From Galbula dea (Eukaryota > Chordata > Aves > Piciformes > Galbulidae): DNA of 64,000 nucleotides. Made by a program: the position numbers and the translations under genes. The notes under the pieces are model-generated. The model saw only the letters and a program-made list of their open reading frames with translations. It made no database searches and had not been told where the DNA came from. Shown here in pieces: positions 36,669 through 48,183 of this stretch. Within the stretch, counting starts at the first letter, position 1, and every line of letters begins with the position of its first letter. Where the stretch lies: assembly GCA_013399015.1 (NCBI GenBank), contig VWZX01010538.1, positions 930,001-994,000 of the forward strand, given 5' to 3'.

Positions 36669-36828
36669 GACCGGAATAGGCCCTATGACACTTTTAACTT
36701 GCACTCTTTGGAAAATTCCTTAATGGATATGATAAGGACTGATCATGAGCCTCTGAAAGGTAAACACTACCCTCCCAGTGGCCCACCAATGAGTTTCGCT
36801 GATATAATGTGGAGGAATCATTTTACAG
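36669..36828 (+). CDS. CPEB3: CPEB3 second coding exon with alternative donor (23-residue cassette)
   Basis: The acceptor CTTCCAG|GAC follows a pyrimidine tract of over 40 nt. The exon continues the CPEB3 frame in phase 0 with DRNRPYDTFNLHSLENSL, then MDMIRTDHEPLKG and KHYPPSGPPMSFADIMWRNHFT, and ends one base into a Gly codon (ACAG|GTTAGG). This is the highly conserved linker just before the RNA-binding half in CPEB2-4. An internal donor, AAAG|GTAAAC with GT at 36760-36761, lies exactly 69 nt before the distal donor. Using it leaves the same phase and deletes 23 residues (KHYPP...HFTG), which matches the known short and long isoforms of the family. The proximal donor looks the closer to consensus of the two, so both forms are likely made. 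Confidence 0.96.
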
Positions 36829-38190
36829 GTTAGGAATATTCATATGTCCATGCTTGCTTGGTGTTTAAACAAAAATCAGCTTTTCAGTATTGCTATAAAC
36901 TTTTTGCTAATGAATGAGTTGTCAGTTATGTAAAACTTCTGCTTTCCCATCTTAAGAGAATAATTTCTGCTTTAGGAAGATACAGTGAAATGTGTATACA
37001 TTTATTATAAGTGCACAATCATAATAATATCTAATTGGTATTTCTAAAACTTGGGGTTTTCTATCAGCAAATTGCATGGTTGGGTCTCCCGCTGAAGTCA
37101 CTCAGTTCAGAAAATCTGTAGTGCAGCTGGAGTCCAATTGTTATGTTCAAAATCTTATTCAGAGTTAATACTATTATTTTTGGATCATCAATTAGTATGC
37201 AGGGTTCTAAAACAACCGCTGTATCAAGGTTACTATCTACAGTTGTGTCAGTATTATTTTAAAAGAATGTATCTTAATTTGTGTTTCAAAGTGTTAGGGT
37301 GAGCCAAAAGCTATTAGATGTTACTAAGTGCTGAGAAAGTTTGGATTATTTGTGCTACTAAACTGGGTTTATTCTACCAGGTGTAGCATTGGAGATTAAA
37401 CCATTTCTAATACTTAGCTGATACTGAATAGTGAAAGGTTGTGGAAGCATTTAAGTGAATAAATATTCCTGATTGTCCTCACAGTCCTCTTTCTTAATCT
37501 TTTATTGGTTGCATTTAAAAACAAGTACACATTCTTGTTTACATGCATTCTTGCTGACTTTGAAGGCTGAAGCTAATACTAAGCCATTTACAAAGGAGGT
37601 GTTGAACTTGAAATGATTCCCACACTCTAAGAAGTCAGGACACTGGAACTAATAGAGAAGGAGTATTGATAGAGAAGAAATTTAGTTATATATGGCACTT
37701 CCTATGCTAATGCTTTTATACATGCTTTTCTGATACCACAATTGCCTTGTTTGGTCCCCTCTTCATTTATATATTACATATGGAAAAATATTTTTTCTTG
37801 GTCTTGTGCCTTTTTCACCATCCTTCTGGGTACAGAGGTGTTTTATAACCATACTAAACTGGATTCTGTAGTCTTAGCATTTTAATCTTTGCTTTCCACT
37901 ATTATATTGAAATTTGCTGTGCTATAGTCTTCATGTGTCCATAAACATTTTTCAGCTGTCTATGAAGGCAAGAAATATTTTGTGACCTCTGTTCTGATCA
38001 TAGTCCTCCAAAACAAGTGTTAACCTGAAACTTACAAAAACCAAACAACATTGAGATTTCTGCTGGATATGCATTTTGTATGTCTGGTATTAAAAGAAAA
38101 AAAAAAAAATCCATATTGCTATTAAGTAGATTGAAATATCTATTGTATCTTATTAAATACATTATAGTCTAGCTAAAATTTCTATATTTT

Positions 38191-38275
38191 TAAAAATCAG
38201 TATTTGTTTAAATATAAACATATTTTTAAAAATATGTTTAAAAATATAAACTGGGTTTTTTAAATGCTGATTTTA
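38191..38275. repeat. AT-rich inverted repeat with perfect 26-nt palindrome
   Basis: The core 38215-38240 is a perfect palindrome (TAAACATATTTTT facing AAAAATATGTTTA). Outer arms TAAAAATCAGTATTT (38191-38205) and AAATGCTGATTTTA (about 38262-38275) also pair with one or two mismatches, giving a hairpin of about 85 nt. It resembles a small foldback element, but no transposon ends or target duplication could be assigned. Confidence 0.8.
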
Positions 38276-41200
38276 CATATGAACCTGAGCATGGAAAAAA
38301 TGAGAAAGATTGGATTAGAAATTGTATTACTCTGGAAAAAGACTTTAACATATAAGTGTGATTTTGCTTATACTTTTATTATTGTATCTTTATATTTTTG
38401 ATCAGAATATTAGCACATAAAATAGTAATGGGTACAATTTTATTTCTTTTCTGTTCAGCTATTCTGTCAGCAATCGTTTCCAATACTGGGCTGAGCTAGT
38501 CTATGTAATACATCAAGTGTTACGAGTGGTATGTTCCACAGCTGCACCTGAGTGTCCTGCTGCTATTTAATGTTGGTGTTTTGCATGAGGTAGAAATGAA
38601 ATTCTTGGTTTCGTTAAGCATCTTTGTACTTTTCTAGGAAAGTATCCTTTCCAAAACAGACACTGTTTTCATCTCTACTAGATTATCAGTTCATGTAAGA
38701 GGCTGCCTAATTTAATGGACATTTCAAAGCAGTAGGAACTGCTCTGTGCAAGGAGTTGGGTATTAACTGTAAAATTTGTGTTGGTCTTTTCTATTTCCCA
38801 GTGGGACTGTTAGCGTTACTTTTTCTCTATCTAGCAAACATTTCTGTTGCTTACTGGATGTGATCTTTCTGTCGTGTTTTCTCACTCAGCACTGCTCGCC
38901 TGTTTTGGCCTTGCTGCCTTAGCTCTCTTCCAGCTTCCAGTCCAGTAACTATTGGAGAAGTCTTGTTTTCTATTAGTTATCTCTCTCAGTCTCTGCCAAG
39001 CAGTTGTGGGTGTTTTAGGTGGTGGTGGGGGGGAGGGCTTTGGTGGTTGTTTGTTTGTTTGTTTGGGGTGGTTTTTTTGCTTTCTTTTCTACCCCTTGCC
39101 CCCTACTGCTGTAGTTAATTCCCTATCTTGCTTGCTTTCTCCCTCTAGCTACAGGTTTAGCTTTGAGAACCTAGAGTGTACTTCCTTGTACTTCTGTTTT
39201 CATGTTATGCAGCATGACTGCCTATATTAGTGGGAGTGGCTGTTTCAGGACTTGTTCATTCTCCCAAGAAGTTCTGTCTTTGTCTGTGTTAAATGTACTT
39301 ATGTTGCTATTTTAACAGAATCCTTTTCATAAAACCCTAACTATTTTTCTGCAAATACTGATCCACTCCTCAAATCATTTTCCCATTGCATTTTCATTGT
39401 TGCTTTTTTCCATGAAAATTGTTCTTGACTCTTCCCTTGTACTTCTGACTTTCTGCTTTTCCTCTACCAAAGATGCAGAAAATTTTCAGCTGCTGTCCTC
39501 TACAGTTTCCTCAGATTTCACTTAATCTTGTCTCCTGAGCTCACTTGCTTTTTTTCTTATTTATCCCTGCTCTTCTGTGTCTCACTCCATAAAAGTAATA
39601 GCACCTTTTAGTCCATAATCACCTTGAGAAACTAAGTGATCGACTCTGCACATTTCCTCAGGTTTTCTAAGTCATTGTCACATTGTCACTTATTTTCACC
39701 TTGAAGTTTTTTGAATGTACTGATTATGTACTTCAGCTTGATTTTTTTCAGTTCCCCTTAAAAATTTCTATATCAATGCCTCCTGTGCAAAATTTTGATG
39801 GCTCTTTCTAGACTTCTGTTAACCAAATCTCAGAGCTACTTCCTCTTAATTTTACCACCTTTGTTTTTCATAAATAAACTTGCATGTGTTTTTTTCCCTT
39901 TAAATCTTCCATTCCTCTGACACAAAAATCCTAGTTTAAAAACCAAACAGATAAAGAAAAATTAAGTGGCTTTCAAATGACTTTTTAAATTATTAGTCTT
40001 TTGCTAAATGAACCTTGTTTTCTCAAACAATTTTAACCAACAGTGTTCACATATCAGTTGGCCTTATTTACTACCCAAATTTTTAAACAGAAGAGTTGAA
40101 AAGATGAATACCAAAAGCCTCTGATTTTGAAAACAAACATTTAGTTCTAGAAAAGTGATGCATGTTACAAGGCCAGTGCAGCTATTTCAGGATCATTTCA
40201 GTATGCTGCTGGCAACAGTCTTCAACAAATGCATCATTTTAGGAGTGCTGTCTGTATATGTATTTATTAGTAAAATACTACAGGTGGTTTATCTGAAGCC
40301 TGAAACTTGACTTGGAAGATAGCCTCTCTTGGCATATGTGCTGCCTCACATCCCAGCAGATTCTTGATAGAAAAAATATCTTGGATATAGAGCAAGGGTT
40401 CTAGATTAGAATGTGGATAGGAAGGTTAACTGTAAAAGATTCTGATATGAAGACCAAATTGAAATATTTTCTTCTCATTCTGGGGTGTAAGATCCTCATG
40501 CTATGCATTGTTCAGTAGAGGTACTTGGAAGAGTCTGTCATCTTGTTTGTAGTAGCTGAAGCTTCATACCTTCTCTGAATCTGAGATATCATCACACTTT
40601 GTCCTGCAGATCATGGAAACTGAATTTCTTTCAAGGTCACCTAAGCAGGCCAGTTTTTTTAGATCACGATCCACTTGGCCTCGAGAGGGCATGTGACTGA
40701 CTTTTTTGGGGGGGTGTTGCTTTCAAGTGTGGAACAAGAGAAAGGCCGAAGGATTGTTAGTGCAGCAGAAACTAACTGATCCTCAGTCTTGCAATATTGA
40801 ATTACCTATATTGAGCGAGTGCTATCTTAGTCTGATTGGCAGGCTGGCTTGGTGATCTTCAGTTAGGAGAGCTAGGGTCACTTAGTTCTTTTTGGCTGTT
40901 TCTTGCTGTAAGAGAGATTTGATACCTAGCTCTGATGTTTCTGGACTTGGATAAATTACCAGCTTATCTGCCTGTGTTGCATTTTATCTTGAGTCCAGTC
41001 TTGGGAGATGTTCAGTGTCAGCTCTTACTCCATTTTGGTCTAAAACTGATTTCTTTTTCTTAGCTTTTTGTACCAGATAGAAGTACTTTGCTGTAGGTTT
41101 CTGTCCTTGTGGTCTGGGAATTGTGTAACGTTACAAATCATTTGCCATTTTCAAGCTTCGAGATCTAAAGAGTGTAAACTTACTAAAAAGGAAGTCTCCT

Positions 41201-43675
41201 TTTCTTCCAAGACAGTTAGGCAAACTTCCTTACCTGTTTTCTCTACCATCAAGATCAGCTTCAGCATTTTTCCTCTCTTTCAGACAATACTCAATAAATT
41301 CTTTTCTCCTTTCAATAAGGAGGAAAAAAAGGTACAGTAAAGGAATTGTTAAGCTTCTTCTAGTTAAAGATAAATTACTGTATATATCCAACAGTATCTG
41401 GTTGTTCCCTCTGTCAGTGATAACTAGGCCTATATGATAGAAGTGTGCAATATCTTTTAGTCAGTCCAGCCTTAACCCTCAAACGATCACATCTTTTAAG
41501 ATGTTTTTCCTGAACTGTCTTAGTTTCTGAGTTGCTAATAAAATATATTATATGCTAGAAAAACATGGAAGACAGTTTTGCTCTAACAAAATGTTTGCTT
41601 TACAACATTTTATAACCTGTTGGTATTTACATACTGCTTCTACCTAATGCTTCCATCCATAGGCTACTTATTGCTGGCTTAAGTATTTCTTTCCTATATC
41701 AGTATCTCCTGTTTGTGGTGTATTGTCACTGTTACAGTATGTTTATCTGGGTCAAACTGTTGCATTACAATACAGACAGAGGCATTCTGATCTATAAAAA
41801 TAGTTTGATCAGCAATAGCTAGCAGCTGCTTTAGTTCTGTTTTTAAATAAATATTTCATCAGTGTTAGATCAGGTGCACTTGTGCTACTGACATGTCATG
41901 AAACAATCGAAATATGAAATTGAGGAGAGAAATCATGTCACTTCAAAATGCTTATTTTAAATTTACTGTTACAGGAGATAAGTGTAATGTTTGTAAGTCT
42001 AAGATTTCCCATTTGCCTTTAACTTAACAATATTGTTTGAGATTTGACAGCAATGTTTGAAGATTATATGGAACTTACGAACCTTTACATTTCCATATTG
42101 ATTTTCAAAGTTAACCTCATTGTATGACATCTGATTTTGTTCAGCTCTAGTTGTTCATAAGCTTCTTGTAAGCAAAGCATTAAGTTTGCCTGATGACCTG
42201 AGAAAAGCGAAGGTGAATGTATCATACTTGTTTGTAGTCAGCAGCTGAACACAAAGGTCATGCAAATAGAACAAATGTTGTCATCTGTGTCCTAGAAATG
42301 GTGCAACCCAATTAGAGATTTTTGCAACACTTTTAACTGGAAAAAAGTACACTGTAGCAGCATTTCTCAAAATCTCAATGATCATCAGACACCTTTCTGT
42401 AAATGCACATGAAAAACAGAATGAGCAGGCTAGATGTTTGTGGACCTATTTGTCTTTAAAATTAGGCCACTGAAGCAATTCCTTTTAAAGGAAACGTACA
42501 AAGTTCCTTTCTATTTGAAACTCTGCTTTTTTAAGAAAATCCTTTTTTTCCATCCAGAGTATGACTATTAAATGATTCATATTTCTTTAATTAAAATAAG
42601 TGCTTTCTTCAATGATCTTGCAGTATGGTTATACTTCCTAATTTGCTACTGGCATCCAGCACTTTGTCTTTGACCTGCTGAATCTCTTTTGGGTAGGATT
42701 GGTGGGGGTTTTCTGTTTGCTTTGTTTAGTTTTAAGGACTGGTGATACAGATATTTTTCCTTCTCTTTTTTTTTTTCCTTTTTTTCCCTCCCCCTTTTTT
42801 TCATTCACTGTTGAAGAGTGGTCTGAGACACTAAAGTTCTCAGTTTTTTTTTCTTTCTCACTTCTCTGTTCTGTTGATGCTTTTGTGTATTTCAGCATAG
42901 ATTGCTAATCAAAAAATATACTTTCATATAGGTTTATCTTATTCCTCCCAAATTCACTAGTAATACCAATACTGCTCTTTTGAGTACAGTTCTAGAATGG
43001 ATGTATGTGTACATATGCTTATCTGCTGCTTAAAAGTAAAGCCAGATTTATTTACGTTCATCAGGTCTTGTTTTTAAAGTACTATTATTTTGAAAATATA
43101 GTTGTTTTAAAGCTAAAAATGTTTGCACTACTTAAATATATCCAAGATATTTGTGTTTTATTACAGCAATACAATTTACTTATGAATGGTGTGTTTGATT
43201 GTAATGTGTGTGCTGTTGTATCTTATAGGTTACTTTCTCCACTGATGACACATTTGTTTAGTCAGTGATAGAAAGAAGTTAGTATCAGCAAGCTTTATTA
43301 CTGATATTCACAGATGATAATTGTCCACTTCTGTTCACATTGCCATGATATGTATTTGTACAGTAAAAATATGTATGTGTAAAGACAGAAGTAGTTCTTC
43401 ATATTTTTCTGCTGGCAAACAATAATATTTTTGTTCTATTGAGTATGCTAATGTGTAAATGATGTCTAAGTGCCAAGTAGGTATTTAAATTATGGGTGTG
43501 AACAAATGGCAGATAGACTTTTAAAAAAAGAAGGAGGGAGGGGGGAAAAAAACCCAAAACAAAACCTCAGAAAGCAACACACAAAAACCCAACAAATTTA
43601 TTCAGGGAGTTACTTTTTATAATTCTTCATGGAGACCCTTGCTTACAGAGTTCTTGCTTTTGAAATTGTTTTGGG

Positions 43676-43700
43676 CTCCTAACATTCTGTGATTCTGTGA
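43676..43700 (+). mobile_element. Possible CR1 3' end remnant
   Basis: CTAACATTCTGTGATTCTGTGA matches the terminal octamer repeats of CR1 (ATTCTRTG repeated). Upstream sequence is not recognisably CR1, so this may be a very truncated copy or chance similarity. Confidence 0.4.
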
Positions 43701-46700
43701 ATTCAGCAATTGGTATTTGGCATAGTGGTCATTTTCGGTGAAAGCCGTGAGGTATAAGAGTGCAAGAAGTTTTACTCAATATATAAGTGACAAACATTAC
43801 TTCTTGGAACACTGTAAAAATGAAAATGATGGGAATAGGTATCTGTAATCTTAAACACTTCTCTCTGTGAGTGTTCATGTCAAGGAGCTGATAAGGATTT
43901 CACAATTCAAAAATCCATAGAGCACTTAGGAAGAAAAAATGACTGAAAAGAGAAAATAAATTCAGAAATCTCTTTAAAGGAAAAACAGTAGTGTTAGATC
44001 TGTAGATCTGAACTAGTTAATCACTGGTGTTTGTTTCAATTTAACATAATTTTATTTCTGATATAATACAGAAAAGAAGATGCACATATTTGAGATGTGC
44101 TCTAAGAAGGAATAGGGCTCTTTGCCATGACAAGCTTGATATTGGACATACGGCAGAGTACTAAGGCAGTCCAGCCAGAAAAGTTGCTCCAAATGCTGTT
44201 AAGAAAGAATTTAAGTAATTTGATGGCATAAGATATGCAAAAGAACAGCCTAGGATATACAAGAATTGTTAAACCCTCATTAAACTCTGAAATGTTTAAA
44301 GAGAAAGTAGTATACAACTGGATTATTTTTTTTTAATTAGGAATTGAAAAGTTGTACATAAGAGTGATTATTGTTGCAGCCCAGCTGCAGTAATGTGTGT
44401 TAAAAAAGCACAGAATGGAAAATACACTCAGTAGACAGTAGATAGTTATGAAAGTTAAGATAGGCAAACTGAAAATGGCAGATGTACACTGAGTACAACT
44501 ACTGGGGATGTTACTGGAATGGTTCCTATTTATTAATTCAGCAAGCTGCTGGAGTCCATGACTTCTGTGCTCTCACTTATTTGTGTCTCTGCTTATTCTG
44601 CATAAGATTCTTGAAAAGTAGAAATTCTATCCACAGATTTAATTTTAAAACTATAATTCAAAACAGTGCCTATATAGATTTCATAAAGGTACAGGTAGAA
44701 TACAGGGACTTTTCTTAAAAGTGGTTGTTTTCCAACAGTCATTTCTGTGTTTAACCCAAATATGTCCTTGAAAGTACTTATTTCACAGTTTTACAGTACA
44801 CCTTTAAATGAATACTTTTATAATTTCCTTGTTATAATTATGCAGTTTTGTAGTCTGCATATGGTCTCTATTTTCAATTGAAAAAATTGCTTCAAAAGAA
44901 AGATATCCTAACGTTGTAGTTAACAAGAACGGCTATATAATTATTGGTACCTGTGTCTTATGGTTGGTGCTTTACTGGTTGGTTTTGAATGTTTTTAATA
45001 CGAGTGTGTTTTGAAAGTATTCCATGAATGTGTTTCTGTAGAGTTGCACTAGGAGACCTCTGAAGATGGAGAGAATTATCCCAAACTGTTGCTTATCTAA
45101 GTGTGAAAACATGTCCTTCTGCTCGTGATGCTCTGTATCTTCTCCTCCTCTTAAAAGATAGCTGACAAGAACTGTTTAAAAATAGCAGGCCAAGGGCAGG
45201 TGACAAAATGTCACACAAGCAGCACCTGGTCCAGTGACAGCCTGGAGGGAGGAAAAAACCAAACCCAGATGTCGCAGATACGATTCTATTTCTCAAGCTA
45301 GTCAAACAGCAGAATTTCAGCTTCAGCAAAGGAAAAGAGAAGGGCCCATCCAAGCATTATGCATTCAAATTTTACTCTGTTTTTTTCATAACAGTTCCCT
45401 TTTTTCTATTCCCAGTATTTACAAGTATAGATTATTGTATACACCATTTATCTTTACAAGTAATATGGAGTCTCACTCTCATTAATATGCTGTTAAGGAA
45501 AATGGAGTTAGTGTCCATCTGGCAAGATTTCTGAAATATTTTAGCACAAGCTGCCATGCCGGATTAATGTGAAAATTTGTATAGGAGAGTTATGCCTGTA
45601 ATTAGGAAATCTGAAGCATCTCTTTAAGAAGCTTTGCTCAGAGTTGGAAGGTAAAAACGGAAATTTTATTTACCTTCCTTCTGCCCCCACTTCTTTCTGG
45701 AGGTGTTGTATGCCTCATAGTCTTACTGTGGCAGCACGGTTTTCTGAAAGAAAGAGGAAAATTATTATGTGAGAAAAAGATGTTTGCTTTTCTTAAACTG
45801 CTCGTGACTTGGTTTCAGAGGTGTACTGAAACTTCATGTTGCATCTGTTCAGAAAGCGCAGCAGTCTCTGACTGGAAATAGAAGGCTTTAACTTACTGAT
45901 AGGAACTAAAAATATTGGAAAAGATTGGCTTTGGTTCTGCTTCGTCACAGCTTATTTGTTAAAACTTGTTTTTGCAGAAGTGCAAGAACATAACAGTTAT
46001 ATTGGTTCTTCAGTATAGTGAGTGGCCTTGAAGTTCCATATTTGAGTGCCAGTATAGTGAAGAGATGCAAACTGCATTCTTCCTTAGTTCCCAAACTGAA
46101 CCACAAATCTAGAGATATGGAGAGCATATGAAATGAATTACGATACTTGTAAGTAACATAAGTTACTTACATCACTTAATTGAAAAGAATTTTTGTGTGG
46201 CTATAATAATCCTTTTATATCTTGGTCCACACAAGGACTAATACCAATTACAGCTTTCATATTATTTCAGGAGGGTTTAATTAGGGAAGTCCTGTTACAA
46301 AGTTTTTTCAGGGTAAGTTTTTGATAACTTCATGTCAGTTAAAGAACATCTAAAAGTAATCTGAACAAGTAGTTGAGTTGGCTCATTTCTTCCTTTGACA
46401 GTAAAAGTAGATTTATGTGGATTAAGTCTCCTTTGAAACAGAATAACAGTGTGTGAATTTGTTCCCACTTGCTATTCCTGAAGTCATTAGAGATCTTTTT
46501 AAGCTAACTTTTAAGTTGTGAGATCTCACCTGAGAAAATTGGTGCTGTTTTGTATCTCTGTAGCTTCCTAGAAACTGGCACCAGCAGAGTACATTTGAAT
46601 TTCATGGTCAACCTTCTGTATATGAGGGTCCCATATTATGGGTCAAGAATGAATGTTTTTTTAAAGTACACATGAATATATTCTATGCTGCTGCCAACTC

Positions 46701-47217
46701 AGTGTCTGATCTCAGGTAGTAAATAATAGCAGTTTCTTAGGGAAGAATATAAAATCAGGGTAAGAACTGTCTCCAACAATCGGTTAACTCAAGAGTTGAC
46801 TTCTGTGATGTCGTAGGTTGTACAAAAAATAGTGATTTATTTTTGCCAGTTAAGTGCTTTTTTGTCATGCTGTACTCATTATTTGAAGCCTACTGTGAAT
46901 GGCATAACGGCAGCAAGGTTGAACTTTGAGGCCTTATTTTGAAAGAATAAACATAATATTTAGGTAATACTAAGCAAAGGGATTTATTAAAAATTAATGA
47001 TTTTGTTTGTTTTATATTTTTTCAGTAATTTAAGAACATAATGCTAAAGGTACTACAGTGTTAAAGATCATAAATGTGTATTCTTGGGAAGTTGTCTTCA
47101 GTAGGTGGAAGATTTGGCTCTCCTGCCTGTTCATCCCCTGTAGCAATTTATCATATTAATGAATTTAATTCAGTTTTGAAATAAACGCATTAAAAATGGC
47201 TTCTATTTACATTGCAG

Positions 47218-47274
47218 GGCGTATGGGAATAAACTTCCATCATCCAGGAACAGACAATATTATGGCTCTCAATA
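47218..47274 (+). CDS. CPEB3: CPEB3 57-nt coding exon
   Basis: Lies between TTGCAG and GTAAGT. It completes the split Gly codon from the previous exon and encodes RMGINFHHPGTDNIMALN plus the first base (A) of the next codon. This block is nearly invariant among vertebrate CPEB2-4. Both splice forms of the preceding exon join it in frame (LKG-RMGINF or HFTG-RMGINF). It is immediately upstream of the alternatively used microexon. Confidence 0.96.
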
Positions 47275-47842
47275 GTAAGTAGTTAATACCTAGTGACTAA
47301 TATTGTCAAGTTGAATATTATTTCTTGGATTTGTTGTGTACGCAGCTCTGTGGTCAGACATAAATATCTGTCATAATATTAGCATAGAAGTTTATGTCTG
47401 AATAAACTTTTCTGAATTTATTGGTAGATTTGGTGATTCTTTATATTAGTTTAATAACAGCTTTATGTGTTCCAGTGGAAGCTTCATAATGCCTGCTATA
47501 GATAATGCTGCAAAACAATCTCTGTTGTTCCCTCTTTTTTGCATGTATATGTGTGCTAAATCTGTAACTTTAATTTCTGATATCTCTCCAGACATACTAC
47601 TTTTTGTTGGAATGAGTTGTTACAAGTTCTGCATGCAATTACACTGAGTGATGGAGTTCACTTTGTTGGTTTCCCTAAAACATTATGTAGACAGGACTGA
47701 AGAAAATGTTTAGACATGTAAAGAATGAGGAAAAAGTGTGGGGCCTAACTTCACTGAAACATAATTGCTTTGTTTGTGTTGGAAAACAAAAATAAATTTA
47801 AAAAAACCCCAAATCCTGTCATGAATATATCTCAGGAGTCCT

Positions 47843-48183
47843 TATCGCTCTCAGCAACTACTTGAGAGGGATGTTGTGAGGTAGGCGTCTGTCTCTTCTC
47901 CCAGATAACAAGTGATAGGATGAGAGGAAACAGCTTCAAGTTGTGCCAGGGGAGGTTTGAATTTGGTGTCAGGAAAGATTTCTTCACCAAAAAGGTTGTC
48001 ATTGAAACTGGCCACCCAGGGGAGTGATGGACTCGCCATCCCTGGAGGCATTTGAAAGCCACGTAGGTGTGACGCTTAGTGGCATGGTTTAGTGGTGCAC
48101 TTGGCCATGCCAAGTGAATGGTTAGCTTTGATGATCCTAATGATCTTGATGATCTGCAACTTAAAAGATTCTATGATTCTATA
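47843..48183 (+). mobile_element. CR1 LINE 3' fragment
   Basis: Sense-oriented and 5'-truncated. Recognised from 'caactacttgagagggatgt', 'ctgtctcttctcccagataa', 'tcaagttgtgccaggggagg', 'tttcttcaccaaaaaggttg', 'gccatccctggaggcatttg' and the terminal GATTCTATGATTCTATAATA. Several indels break any coding frame. Confidence 0.95.

Larger units (their letters stand above)
36829..47217 (+). other. CPEB3: CPEB3 intron 3
   Basis: Intron of about 10.4 kb, donor GTTAGG (or GTAAAC at 36760 for the short form), acceptor ATTGCAG ending at 47217. It is AT-rich unique DNA with a 26-nt perfect palindrome inside a larger AT-rich inverted repeat (38191-38275), a T/C tract (42758-42800), an A-rich/C-run tract (43527-43567) and a possible tiny CR1 end (43676-43700). 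No coding exon was recognised. Confidence 0.9.
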
